The notes: generated by a model from the letters alone, not told the origin. A stretch of 64,000 bases of DNA from Hyphomicrobiaceae bacterium (GCA_020637815.1 JACKJS010000001.1:558001-622000); one strand, 5' to 3'. Numbered from the stretch's first letter, positions 45,210 through 55,290 are shown. Numbers and translations: made by a program.

Positions 45210-46823
45210 TTAGAGCGGTAATTCCTTCGGGCGTTTCCACCGCAACCATGCGGCAACCATCATGCGCGTGACCGTAACGGCCGTGAACATGGAGGCCAGA
45301 ATGCCGATCGTCAGCGTGACCGCGAAGCCGCGCACCGGGCCCGACCCCAACCAGAACAGCACAAGGACCGCGATCAACGTAGTGACGTTCGAGTCGATGA
45401 TCGCGATCAGCGCGCGTGAATAGCCGGAATCGACCGCCGCGATGGGCGACTTGCCGGCGCGGATCTCCTCGCGAATGCGCTCGTTGATGAGCACGTTCGC
45501 ATCGACCGCGATGCCGATCACGAGCACGATGCCCGCAATGCCGGGCAGCGTCAGCGTCGCGCCCATGAGCGACAGCACCGCAAAGATCAGCGCGACGTTC
45601 ACGAGCAACGCCATGTTGGCGAATAGACCGAACAGCCCGTAAGCAGCGAACATAAAGGCCACGACGAGAATCATGCCGACGACGGCCGCCTTCTTGCCGC
45701 TGTCGATGGAGTCGGCGCCGAGGCTCGCACCCACGGTCCGCTCTTCGATGACGGTCAGCTTGGCGGGCAGCGCGCCTGAGCGCAACAGCACGGACAAATC
45801 GTTCGCTTCCTGAACCGAGAAGTTGCCGCTGATCTGTCCCGTCCCACCCAGGATCGGCTCGCGGATCACAGGCGCGGAAATCACCTTGTTGTCGAGAACG
45901 ATCGCGAACGGCAGTCCCACATTGTCCTGGGTCGCCCGGCCGAAGCGCTTCGACCCCGCCGCATCGAAACGGAAATGCACCACGGGCTCGCCTGTGCGCG
46001 AGTCGAACCCAGGCTGAGAGTCGACGAGATTCTCGCCGCTGACCATGACCCGGTCCTTCAGCACGTAGGGAATCGGCGGCTCGTCTTCGGAGTAGAGCAA
46101 TTCGTCGCCCGGTGGGACCTTCTTGCTCAGGGCAATCTCGGCGGCATTGGCCGACGGGTCCACGAGCTTGAATTCCAGCTTTCCGGTTTCGCCAATCAGT
46201 CCCTTCAAGCGCTGCACGTCGGAGACACCCGGCACTTGGACCAGAATGCGGTTGCGGCCTTCGCGCTGGATGCTGGGCTCGGTCGTACCGAAGGCATCGA
46301 CGCGGCGGCGAATGGTTTCGATCGACGCCTGGATCGCGGAACTGATCCGGTCGTTCAGGCCTACCTCGGTCGCTGTCAGCGTAATCTTGTCGCCGGTCTT
46401 CGTGACCTCCAAGTCGTTCCCGGAAAAGCCACCGAACACATCGTTGCCGACGGGAGCCGCAAGCTTCCGCAGCTCCGAATAAGCCTTGTCCACGTCCTCA
46501 GCCTTGCGGATCCGTACCGACACGCTGCGCGCGGACACATTCTGCGCCAAATCCACGTAGCCGATGCGACTGCTGCGCAAGGCCTCGCGCACATCGCCAC
46601 GGATGGTGCCGAGCCAATCCTCCACGAGCTCCTTCTCGTCGATTCGGTAGAGGAGATGGGCGCCGCCTTGCAGATCGAGGCCGAGATTGACCTGCTTATG
46701 CGGTATCCAGTTTGGCAGTCCCTGCAAAGCAGAGGCAGGAATCAGGTTGGGAGCTGCGAAGATGAAACCGGCCAGCACGACGGCAGAGACGAGAATCACC
46801 TTCCATTTTTGGAAATGCAGCAT
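45210..46823 (-). CDS. secD: Protein translocase subunit SecD
   Basis: 537 residues: TM1, a large periplasmic P1 domain with NLGLDLQGGAHLLYRID, and five more helices with the RND-like proton path including GIAVDANVLINERIREE. It works with SecF in late translocation and substrate release. It starts 46 bases after yajC. Length and spacing are normal. Confidence 0.97.
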   Translation of the reverse strand: MLHFQKWKVILVSAVVLAGFIFAAPNLIPASALQGLPNWIPHKQVNLGLDLQGGAHLLYRIDEKELVEDWLGTIRGDVREALRSSRIGYVDLAQNVSARSVSVRIRKAEDVDKAYSELRKLAAPVGNDVFGGFSGNDLEVTKTGDKITLTATEVGLNDRISSAIQASIETIRRRVDAFGTTEPSIQREGRNRILVQVPGVSDVQRLKGLIGETGKLEFKLVDPSANAAEIALSKKVPPGDELLYSEDEPPIPYVLKDRVMVSGENLVDSQPGFDSRTGEPVVHFRFDAAGSKRFGRATQDNVGLPFAIVLDNKVISAPVIREPILGGTGQISGNFSVQEANDLSVLLRSGALPAKLTVIEERTVGASLGADSIDSGKKAAVVGMILVVAFMFAAYGLFGLFANMALLVNVALIFAVLSLMGATLTLPGIAGIVLVIGIAVDANVLINERIREEIRAGKSPIAAVDSGYSRALIAIIDSNVTTLIAVLVLFWLGSGPVRGFAVTLTIGILASMFTAVTVTRMMVAAWLRWKRPKELPL

Positions 46824-46869
46824 TGCAGGGTTTGTAACTCCAGATCAGTGGACCGTTGCGCGCGGCGCC

Positions 46870-47244
46870 CTACTCTTCCGTCTTGTCAGTCTTGTCCGTC
46901 TTGTCAGTCTTGGCTTCAGACTTCGCCGGGGCGGCGCCTTCGCCCTTGCCACGCACTTCCGAGATCGACGTCCGCAGATGTTTGATCCGCACGCCGTCTG
47001 CGATTTCGATTTGTAGCTCGTTCTCGTCGACCTTGACGACCTTGCCGATAATGCCGCCCGAGGTGACCACCGTATCCCCGCGCCGGATGGCCTCGATCAT
47101 CGCGCGGTGTTCCTTCATCCGCTTTTGCTGCGGCCGGATCATCAGAAAATACATGATGCCGATGATCAGAATGGTTGGAATCAGCAGGCCATTGAGCGCT
47201 TCCAGGCCGCCAGACCCCATTTGCGCATAGGCGAAACCATTCAT
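46870..47244 (-). CDS. yajC: Preprotein translocase subunit YajC
   Basis: 124 residues: one N-terminal transmembrane helix (LLIPTILIIGIMYFLMIRPQQKR) and a small cytoplasmic domain with GDTVVTSGGIIGKV, then a charged Lys/Thr/Asp tail with a KTDKTDKTDKT repeat. It is an accessory subunit of the SecDF complex and the first gene of the operon, divergent from the DUF815 ATPase gene. Confidence 0.95.
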   Translation of the reverse strand: MNGFAYAQMGSGGLEALNGLLIPTILIIGIMYFLMIRPQQKRMKEHRAMIEAIRRGDTVVTSGGIIGKVVKVDENELQIEIADGVRIKHLRTSISEVRGKGEGAAPAKSEAKTDKTDKTDKTEE

Positions 47245-47383
47245 TGCTCGTATCTCCCGGTTGGCTTAAGGATGGCCGGAATTGGCCGATTTGGCGTGTC
47301 TCGCAAGCGTTTTTGCGAGCAGGCTCCAGTGCGCGATTGTGCGCGACTATACTGAGCTTGGACGCCTTTGCAACGGGGCCCGT

Positions 47384-48241
47384 ATGAACTTTCAGGAACC
47401 GATTTCCGGCGTTTTAGAGCGGATCGCGCAAGCTTTGGAGCGGCTCGCGCCACATCCTGCCGCGCGTCCAGATTTCTCCCGTGCCGGAGCCTTCCTGTTT
47501 CACTCGGACACCGGCGCGTTCGAGCCGGTCCCTACGGTCAATTGCGTGCCGCTTCCCCTCCTCAAAGGTGTCGATCGCAACCGGGACATTCTGTTCTCGA
47601 ATACGGAGCGGTTCGCACGCGGCTTGCCGGCGAACAACGCACTCCTTTGGGGCGCGCGCGGCATGGGCAAGAGCTCCCTCGTCAAAGCCGTTCACGCAGC
47701 CATCCACTCGAGGCACCCAGCGCTCAAGCTGATCGAAATCCATCGGGAGGATATCGCTGCCCTGCCCCGCGTGCTGGCTCAGGCGCGCGCCACACCGGCC
47801 GATCGCTTTCTCCTGTTTTGCGACGACCTTTCGTTCGAGGCCGTCGACAATTCGTACAAATCGCTAAAGGCGGTCCTCGAGGGCGGCATCGAAGGGCGGC
47901 CGGCCAATGTTCTGCTGTATGCCACCTCGAACCGCCGCCACCTGATGCCGCGGGAGATGGTGGAGAACGAAGCCTCCACGGCCATTAACCCGGCGGAAGC
48001 CGTCGAAGAGAACGTTTCGCTGTCCGACCGGTTCGGACTTTGGATCGGCTTCCACAATTGCAGCCAGGACGACTATCTCGCCATGGTGCGCGGCTACGCC
48101 GACCACTACGAACTTAAGAGCGCGGATATCGACGTCGATCGCGAGGCGTTGGAATGGGCCGCCACGCGCGGCAGCCGCTCGGGCCGTGTGGCCTGGCAGT
48201 TCATTCAAGATTTGGCGGGTCGCCTCGAAAAGACGCTGTAG
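47384..48241 (+). CDS. DUF815 AAA-type ATPase
   Basis: 285 residues. Walker A is LLWGARGMGKSSLVKA and the Walker B region LLFCDDLSFE; SNRRHLMPREMVEN and SDRFGLWIGFHNCSQDDYL are DUF815-specific. The family is related to AAA+ chaperone-like ATPases and has no assigned substrate. Its divergent placement beside yajC-secDF is a constant in Hyphomicrobiales. The start at 47384 is preceded by a weak site; TATACT at 47348-47353 may be part of its promoter. Confidence 0.9.
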   Translation: MNFQEPISGVLERIAQALERLAPHPAARPDFSRAGAFLFHSDTGAFEPVPTVNCVPLPLLKGVDRNRDILFSNTERFARGLPANNALLWGARGMGKSSLVKAVHAAIHSRHPALKLIEIHREDIAALPRVLAQARATPADRFLLFCDDLSFEAVDNSYKSLKAVLEGGIEGRPANVLLYATSNRRHLMPREMVENEASTAINPAEAVEENVSLSDRFGLWIGFHNCSQDDYLAMVRGYADHYELKSADIDVDREALEWAATRGSRSGRVAWQFIQDLAGRLEKTL

Positions 48242-48251
48242 GACGCCGCCG

Positions 48252-49319
48252 CTAGTCGGCCTGGGCAGCCATGCTGCTCATATATTTCGTTGGATCGACG
48301 GGCCGGGATCCTTTTCGCAGCTCGAAATGAACCTGCGGCTGGCTGACGGACCCGCTGGTCCCGGCCTTCGCGATCACCTGTCCGCGCGAAACCTTGTCGC
48401 CGCGTTTCACCAGGATCTGCTCGTTGTTCGCGTAGGCCGACACCCAATTGTTTGCGTGGCGTACCAAGACCAGGTTCCCATACCCTTTCAGCTCGTTGCC
48501 CGCATAGGCCACGACGCCATTCTCGGCAGCCCTGACCGGCGTTCCTTGCGGCACCGAGATATTGATGCCGTCGTTGTGGCCGCCGTCAGCCTTGGTGCCG
48601 AAGCCGGAGACGATGTGGCCCTTGACCGGCCAGCGGAAGCTGTTGCCCGCCAGCGGTTCGGGCGTCGGAAGCTGGGCATTGCTCGCGACACTCGAGGAGG
48701 CCGGCGCTGCCGGCGACGTACTCTGCGTCGTCTCGGCCGGCGCGATCGTCGTGGTCGTGACTTTGCGGGCCGCCGGCGCCGCGGGCTGTGCGTAGGCCTG
48801 TTGAACCGGTGGTGCGGCGGGAGCCGGTGCCGCGACACGCGGCGCAGGCCGTGACGCCGCGGCCATGTTCGCACCCGGAAGAACAAGAACCTGACCGGCC
48901 CTCAACGGCGTATCGCCGAGATTGTTTGCCGCCTGGATGGTTCCGATCGGCACGCCGTATTGCCGAGAAATGCCGGTCAGCGTATCGCCTTGCCTCACGG
49001 TGACGCGCGGGCCGGACGCATAAGTGGCACCGGATGCTGGCGGGCGAGCGGCCTGCTGCGAGCCGTAATACCGTGTCTGGTTGGCGCTGGTGTAGGATGC
49101 GGCGCGCTTGGGCGCCGTGCCGTTATAGCCGCCGCTGGGCGGCAACGACGAGGTCGTCGAATAGTCGGCGTTCGCGGACCCGCTATCGGCCAATCCCAGC
49201 GCCGGGTAGTTGAAACGCGTGGACTGGTCGCTACAGCCAGCGACACAAAACGTCGTCCCCACTGCCACAATGGCGCACGATACCCTCCGGAAAACGTCCG
49301 GCTCAAATGCCACGCGCAT
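48252..49319 (-). CDS. NlpD/DipM-like lipoprotein: LysM plus degenerate LytM (M23) domain
   Basis: 355 residues. The lipobox VAGC has its Cys at about residue 29. One LysM domain (VTVRQGDTLTGISRQYGVP...) binds peptidoglycan; a Pro/Ala-rich linker leads to a C-terminal M23 fold. The usual zinc ligands are partly lost: the site GHNDGINIS has Asn in place of the metal-binding Asp, and the HxH signature reads PQVHFELRKG with Gln for the first His. That is the pattern of NlpD/DipM proteins, which activate amidases instead of cutting. It opens the nlpD-pcm-surE-serS series. Confidence 0.9.
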   Translation of the reverse strand: MRVAFEPDVFRRVSCAIVAVGTTFCVAGCSDQSTRFNYPALGLADSGSANADYSTTSSLPPSGGYNGTAPKRAASYTSANQTRYYGSQQAARPPASGATYASGPRVTVRQGDTLTGISRQYGVPIGTIQAANNLGDTPLRAGQVLVLPGANMAAASRPAPRVAAPAPAAPPVQQAYAQPAAPAARKVTTTTIAPAETTQSTSPAAPASSSVASNAQLPTPEPLAGNSFRWPVKGHIVSGFGTKADGGHNDGINISVPQGTPVRAAENGVVAYAGNELKGYGNLVLVRHANNWVSAYANNEQILVKRGDKVSRGQVIAKAGTSGSVSQPQVHFELRKGSRPVDPTKYMSSMAAQAD

Positions 49320-49417
49320 ACTCGCTGGCCCCCACGCAATACTCGATGACTTCAGTTAAGCCCGGCGGCGGTAAACAACGCTTTAAGACTTGGATCCGGT
49401 GCCAGCCGAAAGCCGGC

Positions 49418-50059
49418 TTAGTCTCGCTTCACGCGGCCATGAACGAGCGGCACGAAACGAACGGGCAGGAGCGGTGTCTCCGCGAGCCCTTCCGGCGTCT
49501 TGTCGATTTGCACAAGCGACTGGGAATCCCGCGTTTCACCGAGGGGAATGATCATCCGGCCACCGTCCTTCAATTGATCGAGCAACGCGGCGGGCGCATC
49601 GATGGCGGCGGCGGTGACGATAATGCGGTCGAACGGAGCCTGTGGCGGCCAGCCTAACCACCCGTCGCCAATGATCGTTGTGACGTTGGCGATCTTGAGC
49701 TCGGCGAGCCGCGCCTCGGCCGCCTTTTGAAGTTCGCGCCAGCGCTCGATCGTGTAGACCCGGCGGCAGAGCTGAGACAGGATCGCGGACTGATAGCCGG
49801 ACCCTGTACCGATCTCGAGGACCTTGTGGTTTGGCTTCAGCTCGAGCTTCTCCGTCATGTAGGCAACGACGAAGGGCTGCGAGATGGTCTGTCCGCATTC
49901 GATGGGCAGGGCGATGTCCTGGTAGGCGTGCTCGGAAAAGGCCTCGTCCACGAAGAGTTCGCGCGGAATCCGCTCCATGGCGCGCAGCACGTTGGGGTCG
50001 CGGATACCGCGCCGCCGAAGCTGCATAATCAGCCCAATTTGATTTTGCACGTCCGCCAC
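49418..50059 (-). CDS. pcm: Protein-L-isoaspartate O-methyltransferase
   Basis: 213 residues. It methylates isoaspartyl residues of aged proteins using SAM, starting their repair. Key blocks: MQLRRRGIRDPNVLRAM, SQPFVVAYMTEKLEL, VLEIGTGSGYQSAIL (SAM loop) and DRIIVTAAA. The pcm-surE pair next to nlpD is the widespread stationary-phase arrangement. The gene lies 70 bases after surE. Confidence 0.95.
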   Translation of the reverse strand: MADVQNQIGLIMQLRRRGIRDPNVLRAMERIPRELFVDEAFSEHAYQDIALPIECGQTISQPFVVAYMTEKLELKPNHKVLEIGTGSGYQSAILSQLCRRVYTIERWRELQKAAEARLAELKIANVTTIIGDGWLGWPPQAPFDRIIVTAAAIDAPAALLDQLKDGGRMIIPLGETRDSQSLVQIDKTPEGLAETPLLPVRFVPLVHGRVKRD

Positions 50060-50129
50060 GGGCGGCCACCTCCTCCCCAGACGGTGCTCCGGGATAGTAT
50101 CGGCCGATTCTCATAGAGCCGGGTAAGGA

Positions 50130-50903
50130 CTATTTCTTCTTTTCTTCCAATACGGAAGCGAGTTCGGGAAGAGCCTCGTGGTCGGTGAAGTCGAGGCAAA
50201 GAGGCGTCACCGAAATCAGGTTGGCACGCACCGCCCAGAGGTCGGACCCTTCTGGCGGGTTCGAGCCACGCTTGGCGATGCCGATCCAGTAATAGGCCTT
50301 GCCGCGCGTATCCATGCGATCGTCGATGTCGAGCAGCGCGGTGTCGCGCAAGCCCTGCACGGTCGCCGAGACGCCCCTCACCTGATCCGGCTGACAGTCG
50401 GGAAAATTGACGTTGATGACGGTGCCTTTGGGCCAACCTGCATCGAGCAGTTTCCGGATGAGATCGGCGCCGTGGACCATGGGCGTGTCCCACGTCGGCA
50501 CGCCGTGATCGTAGTTACTGACGGCCTGGCTCAGCGCGATCGATGGAATGCCGAGCAACGAGCCCTCGATCGCTCCGGCGACGGTCCCGGAATAGTTCAC
50601 ATCGTCGGCGAGGTTCTGCCCGCGATTGACGCCGGATAGGACCAGATCCGGCGGATCGTTCTTGAGAAGAAAGCGAACGCCCATGATCACGCAGTCGGTC
50701 GGCGTCCCCTTCACCGCATAGCGGCGCTTGCCAATTTCGCGCATGCGCAGCGGCTCGGCGAGGGTCAGCGAGTGCGAGGCGCCGCTATTGTCGGTCTCCG
50801 GCGCGACGATCCAAACGTCGTCGGTGAGGTCCGTCGCGATCTTCTCGAGCACGTCGAGTCCCGCGGCCTCGATGCCGTCGTCGTTGGTGATCAGGATCCG
50901 CAT
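50130..50903 (-). CDS. surE: 5'/3'-nucleotidase SurE
   Basis: 257 residues. It removes phosphate from nucleoside monophosphates and short polyphosphate in stationary phase or stress. The active-site start MRILITNDDGIEAAGL carries the metal-binding DD; VLSGVNRGQNLADDVNYSGTVAGA is the second block. The C-terminus ends in a Glu/Lys-rich tail. It lies between serS and pcm on the same strand. Confidence 0.96.
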   Translation of the reverse strand: MRILITNDDGIEAAGLDVLEKIATDLTDDVWIVAPETDNSGASHSLTLAEPLRMREIGKRRYAVKGTPTDCVIMGVRFLLKNDPPDLVLSGVNRGQNLADDVNYSGTVAGAIEGSLLGIPSIALSQAVSNYDHGVPTWDTPMVHGADLIRKLLDAGWPKGTVINVNFPDCQPDQVRGVSATVQGLRDTALLDIDDRMDTRGKAYYWIGIAKRGSNPPEGSDLWAVRANLISVTPLCLDFTDHEALPELASVLEEKKK

Positions 50904-50950
50904 TTTGCGAGTCGTTTCCGGTGCTTCATCCGGCCTGTTTCAAGTTTGAG

Positions 50951-52246
50951 TCAGGAAAGCGCTTCGATCTTCGTGAGCCCGCCCATGTAAGGCTGAAGCA
51001 CATCCGGCACGCGCACGCTGCCGTCGGCTTCCTGGTAGTTCTCGAGCACGGCGATGAGCGCCCGACCGACCGCTACGCCCGATCCGTTCAACGTATGCAC
51101 GAGGCGCGTCGCTTTCGACTCCGCAGGCCGGTAGCGCGCGTTCATGCGGCGCGCCTGGAAGTCGCCGCAAACCGAGCAGGAAGAAATCTCGCGGTAGGCG
51201 TCCTGCCCCGGCAGCCACACCTCGATGTCGTAGGTCTTCTGGGCCGAAAAGCCCATGTCGCCGGTGGAGAGCACCACCACGCGATACGGAAGCCCGAGTC
51301 GTTTCAACACGGTCTCGGCACAGGCTGTCATGCGCTCATGCTCTTCGGCGGACTGTTCCGGCGTCGCGACCGAGACGAGTTCCACCTTCGTGAACTGATG
51401 TTGGCGGATCATGCCGCGCGTGTCGCGGCCCGCCGCGCCGGCCTCAGCGCGAAAGCACGGTGTTCCAGCCGTCACCCGTATGGGCAACTTGTCTTCGTCG
51501 GTGATGTCCTCGCGCACGAGATTGGTCAAAGGGACTTCGGCCGTCGGGATGAGCCAGTATCCCTCGCCCGCTGGAAACTGATCCTCCTCGAACTTCGGAA
51601 GCTGTGCCGTGCCGAACATGGTGTCGTCCCGGACGAGCAGCGGCGGGTTCACTTCCGTATAGCCGTGCTCGGTCGTGTGCAGGTCGAGCATGAACTGGGC
51701 GAGCGCCCGCTCGAGCCGCGCCAGCGCACCCTTCAGCACCACGAAGCGTGCGCCGGACAGCTTGGCCGCCGTCTCGAAATCCATGAGACCGAGTCCCTCG
51801 CCGATCTCGAAATGCTGCTTGGGCGTGAAGTCGAAGCTGAGGACTTCGCCGACCCTGCGGAGTTCCACATTGGCGCTCTCGTCCGGTCCCACCGGCACGT
51901 CCTCCGCCGGCATGTTGGGGATGCCCGCCAGGAGATCGCGCAACGCCTGGTCCTGTTTGCGCTCGTCCTCCTCGCCCTTCTGGATCGTGTCCTTGATCCC
52001 GGCCACTTCGTCCATCAAGCGCTGAGCTTCGGCTTCGTCCTTGGTCTGCTTGGCCTTCCCGATTTCCTTCGACGCGGCATTGCGGCGCGCCTGCAAGTCC
52101 TGCAATTGCTGAATCGTTTCGCGGCGTTGCGCATCGAGCGCGAGGATTTGATTCAACAACTCGGTGGGCGCGGGTTCGAAGCCGCGCTTCTCGAGACCGG
52201 CGACGAAGGCATCCGGGTTCTCGCGTATCCATTTGACGTCAAGCAC
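50951..52246 (-). CDS. serS: Seryl-tRNA synthetase
   Basis: 431 residues. It charges tRNA-Ser (and tRNA-Sec if present). An N-terminal coiled-coil arm (about residues 30-100) reads the tRNA long variable arm; the class II core has [46 protein letters not shown] (motif 2) and [19 protein letters not shown] (motif 3). It lies between surE and the tat genes, in the usual order for the group. Confidence 0.97.
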   Translation of the reverse strand: MLDVKWIRENPDAFVAGLEKRGFEPAPTELLNQILALDAQRRETIQQLQDLQARRNAASKEIGKAKQTKDEAEAQRLMDEVAGIKDTIQKGEEDERKQDQALRDLLAGIPNMPAEDVPVGPDESANVELRRVGEVLSFDFTPKQHFEIGEGLGLMDFETAAKLSGARFVVLKGALARLERALAQFMLDLHTTEHGYTEVNPPLLVRDDTMFGTAQLPKFEEDQFPAGEGYWLIPTAEVPLTNLVREDITDEDKLPIRVTAGTPCFRAEAGAAGRDTRGMIRQHQFTKVELVSVATPEQSAEEHERMTACAETVLKRLGLPYRVVVLSTGDMGFSAQKTYDIEVWLPGQDAYREISSCSVCGDFQARRMNARYRPAESKATRLVHTLNGSGVAVGRALIAVLENYQEADGSVRVPDVLQPYMGGLTKIEALS

Positions 52247-52347
52247 AGGTGGAACTCTCTTTCGGGTCGTCGGCTTCCAGAGTCTGCCGTCCCCGTATAA
52301 GGGGCTGGTCCAGCGTTGTCAGCCCGACATAAGCACAAAGCCGGCCG

Positions 52348-53139
52348 TCACGACGACGGCTCGGTGGCGGTGTCGGGAGCCGCACGCTTCTTCTCGACCA
52401 TCCGCACCGCGAAGATGGAGACTTCGTAGAGAAGCAGTGTCGGCAGCGCGAGAGCCACCTGGCTGATCGGGTCCGGTGGGGTCAGGATCGCAGCCGCCAA
52501 AAAGACGCCGAGAATGGCGTGGCGGCGATAATGCTTCAGCGTCTCCGAGCCGATGAGACCCGCCCGCGCCAGGAGGGTGAGCAGGACCGGCAACTGAAAA
52601 CAGATGCCGAAGCCTATGATCAGCATCATGATCAGGGACAGATATTCGCTCACCTTCGCCGTCAGCAGGATCTGCACGCCGCTGTCGCCCGTTTCCTGCA
52701 TCGACAGGAAGAACCGCATCGCGAGCGGCATCGCGACGAAATAGACGAGCGCCGCGCCCATTAGGAACAGGATGGGAGTCGCGATCAGGAACGGCAGAAA
52801 CGCTTTGCGCTCGCTGCGATAGAGGCCGGGGGCCACGAACATATAGAGCTGCGACGCGATCACCGGAAAGGCGATGAAGATCGCCCCGAACAGGGCGAGC
52901 TTCACTTGCGTGAAGAAGAATTCCTGGGGCGCGGTGTAGATGAGTTCGATCGGGGCATCGACGCCCGCCGCCACCTGATAGGGCCAGAGCAGCAGATTGT
53001 AGATGGGTTTGGCGAACCAGAAGCAGACGAGAAAGGCCACGAAAGTCGCGGCCAGCGCCCAAAGGAGCCGGCGCCTTAGCTCGACGAGATGCTCGATGAG
53101 CGGTGCCTTCGAAGCTTCGATATCGGTTTCGTCGTTCAC
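52348..53139 (-). CDS. tatC: Twin-arginine translocase subunit TatC
   Basis: 263 residues, six helices. It is the receptor for twin-arginine signal peptides in the TatABC export system for folded proteins. Blocks: MPLIEHLVELRRRL-like APLIEHLVELRRRLLWAL, KPIYNLLLWPY, YTAPQEFFFTQVKLALF and FQLPVLLTLLARAGL. The start overlaps the tatB stop by 4 bases (ATGA), showing translational coupling. Confidence 0.97.
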   Translation of the reverse strand: MNDETDIEASKAPLIEHLVELRRRLLWALAATFVAFLVCFWFAKPIYNLLLWPYQVAAGVDAPIELIYTAPQEFFFTQVKLALFGAIFIAFPVIASQLYMFVAPGLYRSERKAFLPFLIATPILFLMGAALVYFVAMPLAMRFFLSMQETGDSGVQILLTAKVSEYLSLIMMLIIGFGICFQLPVLLTLLARAGLIGSETLKHYRRHAILGVFLAAAILTPPDPISQVALALPTLLLYEVSIFAVRMVEKKRAAPDTATEPSS

Positions 53140-53669
53140 GGTTTCGGTTCGTCGGTCTCTGCGGCCGGAACTGGCTCGTCGGCTTTGGTTGTCTTTCGCG
53201 GCTTCTTGGCCGCCGTCTTTTTCGCCGCGGCTTTCTTGGCCGTCGTCTTGGCCGCCGTCTTGGTCGTGGCGTTTTTCGCGGGGCTCGCGCGCTTGGCCTT
53301 GCTCTTGGCGGCGGGCGTTTTCGGCGGTTCGGGTAGCGGCGGCTCCTCCGCCTGCACCTTAGGCGGTTCGACGAAATCGGTCTTAGGGGGCGCCGCCGGC
53401 CCCGTCATCAGCGGTTTGCCGACCGGCTGGCTCAAGTCCGGCACCGGCCCCAAGTTGGATTTGATCGCCTCGAGGTTTTTCCGCACCTCGTCGGCTTCGC
53501 TCTCGGCGATGGCCTCGTTGAATTGGCGCTGGAAGTCCGCTGCCATGCGCCGGACCTTCCCCGCATAGAAGCCGAAGGTGCGCATGAGCTTGGGCAGGTC
53601 TTTCGGGCCGACCACCACGATCGCCACGATGGCGACCACCAATAGTTCCGACCATCCGATATCCAGCAT
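53136..53669 (-). CDS. tatB: Twin-arginine translocase subunit TatB
   Basis: 177 residues: one N-terminal helix (MLDIGWSELLVVAIVAIVVVGPKDLP), an amphipathic helix and a long Lys/Ala/Pro-rich tail. It forms the receptor complex with TatC. The tail contains many AAKK repeats, common in Alphaproteobacteria. It is 65 bases downstream of tatA and overlaps tatC. Confidence 0.95.
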   Translation of the reverse strand: MLDIGWSELLVVAIVAIVVVGPKDLPKLMRTFGFYAGKVRRMAADFQRQFNEAIAESEADEVRKNLEAIKSNLGPVPDLSQPVGKPLMTGPAAPPKTDFVEPPKVQAEEPPLPEPPKTPAAKSKAKRASPAKNATTKTAAKTTAKKAAAKKTAAKKPRKTTKADEPVPAAETDEPKP

Positions 53670-53734
53670 GGGTTTGATTCAAACGCGTCGCAAGCCACGG
53701 GCCGGTCAAGACCCGTCAGGTGGACGCGCCGTGC

Positions 53735-53962
53735 CTAGCTCGTTTTCTGCTTCTTGCGCGTCGAGGTCTTCGACGGCGGGACCTCGGTCTCCTGCTCGAT
53801 GACCTTGGTCTCGGCGCCGTCGTTTTCCTCGTCGGCAAGACCCGACTTGAAGCTCTTAATGCCCTTGGCCACGTCGCCCATGAGATCGGAGATCTTGCCC
53901 CGGCCGAAAAGCAGCACGAAGAGCAGCAGGACGATCAGAATTTGCCACCAGCTCGGTCCCAT
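53735..53962 (-). CDS. tatA: Twin-arginine translocase subunit TatA
   Basis: 75 residues: N-terminal helix [20 protein letters not shown] with the conserved FGRGK turn, then an amphipathic helix and a charged tail ending in KKQKTS. It assembles the pore that widens for folded substrates. It heads tatABC on the minus strand. Confidence 0.95.
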   Translation of the reverse strand: MGPSWWQILIVLLLFVLLFGRGKISDLMGDVAKGIKSFKSGLADEENDGAETKVIEQETEVPPSKTSTRKKQKTS

Positions 53963-54068
53963 AAATGGCCTCCACGGCTGACCTCCAATGCGGAGCTCAC
54001 GCCATACGTATCAAGGATTTGGCCGCACTATGGCAGCAAAGAAGCCCGCACCGCAAGCGGGGTTCGGA

Positions 54069-55214
54069 CTAAGACGAAGGCGTCTCTTGGGCATCTTGCG
54101 CCGCGAACACCAACACGGCGCACTCGTCGACACTAACGCCTACTTCGGTTCCGCGGAGCGGCATGTCCGGCTCGCGCACTCGGACCAAAATGGGCCCGTC
54201 GATCCCCTCGACCGCCATCTCCACGAGGCCGGCATCGCCAAGGAAACGCGTGTCCAAAACACGCCCCAGCGCGCCCTCTCCCGGCGCCTTGAGACGAATG
54301 CCGCCCTGGCGCACGCAAACGATGACGTCCGATCCGCCAGCGAAATCCGGCGCTGGAAACGTGCCGAGCGGCGTCTCGGCGCGCCCGCCTTGAACCCGAG
54401 CCGGAAGCTCGTTCAAATCGGAGAAGGTCCGCGCCGCGAAGATGTCCTTGGGCGCGCGGTACAACTCCAGCGGCGTGCCGGTCTGCACCACGCGGCCGTT
54501 CCGCATCAGGGCCACCGCATCGCCCATGCGCATCGCTTCCTCGGCATCATGGGTCACGACTATGCAGGTCGCCCGCGACTCCCGGATGATCGCCAACGTC
54601 TCTTCGCGCATGCTCTCGCGAAGCTGTGAATCCAGGCCCGAGAACGGCTCGTCCATCAACACGACGCCCGGGCGCGGCGCGATGGCCCGAGCCAGCGCCA
54701 CGCGCTGCTGCTGGCCGCCAGAAAGAATATGCGGATATTCGTGCGCGTAATATCCGAGACCGACCCGCTCCAGCGCCGCTTGCGCTTCCGCCTGGGCCTG
54801 CTGCTTTGTCAGCGACCTGAGGCCAAAGGCGACGTTCCCAAGAATGGTAAGGTGAGGAAAGAGGGCGAAGTCCTGAAACATGAGCCCTACGCCCCGCTTC
54901 TCCGGCGGCACGAAGCGATGGGCCCCCGCGACTTCCGCGCCGTCGATCAGGATCGAACCGCCGGTTGGACGTTCGACACCCGCGATAATCCTGAGCAGCG
55001 TTGTTTTTCCGCAGCCCGAAGGGCCTAGCAAGCATAGAACCTTGCTCGGCTCGACATCGAGAGACACGTCGTTCAGTGCGAAAGATTCGCCATAGCGGCG
55101 CGAGACGTGATCCACGCGAAGACGCGCCGCGAAGGTGACGGCGGCTTTTCCCCGCCCTGCCCTGGCTCGATGTGTGGAGGCCGATCCCGGCCGCGCCTTG
55201 AGAAGGCCAAGCAT
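54069..55214 (-). CDS. ABC transporter ATP-binding protein (FbpC/PotA type), orphan
   Basis: 381 residues: nucleotide-binding domain with LLGPSGCGKTTLLRII (Walker A), LSGGQQQRVALARAIAPRPGVVLMDEP (signature and Walker B) and a C-terminal OB-like TOBE region (about residues 290-375). This resembles ATPases of iron(III), sulfate or spermidine importers. No permease or binding protein is adjacent. The first 25 residues from the ATG at 55214 are not family-like; the true start could be later, but no better ATG or GTG with a binding site is evident. It is inserted between tatA and scpB. Confidence 0.9.
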   Translation of the reverse strand: MLGLLKARPGSASTHRARAGRGKAAVTFAARLRVDHVSRRYGESFALNDVSLDVEPSKVLCLLGPSGCGKTTLLRIIAGVERPTGGSILIDGAEVAGAHRFVPPEKRGVGLMFQDFALFPHLTILGNVAFGLRSLTKQQAQAEAQAALERVGLGYYAHEYPHILSGGQQQRVALARAIAPRPGVVLMDEPFSGLDSQLRESMREETLAIIRESRATCIVVTHDAEEAMRMGDAVALMRNGRVVQTGTPLELYRAPKDIFAARTFSDLNELPARVQGGRAETPLGTFPAPDFAGGSDVIVCVRQGGIRLKAPGEGALGRVLDTRFLGDAGLVEMAVEGIDGPILVRVREPDMPLRGTEVGVSVDECAVLVFAAQDAQETPSS

Positions 55215-55290
55215 CCCTATGCTCTACGCGATTGGGCGACCGGAAAGCAACGGTCCAAATGGCAACATAACGGACCGATCCGGCCGCAGA

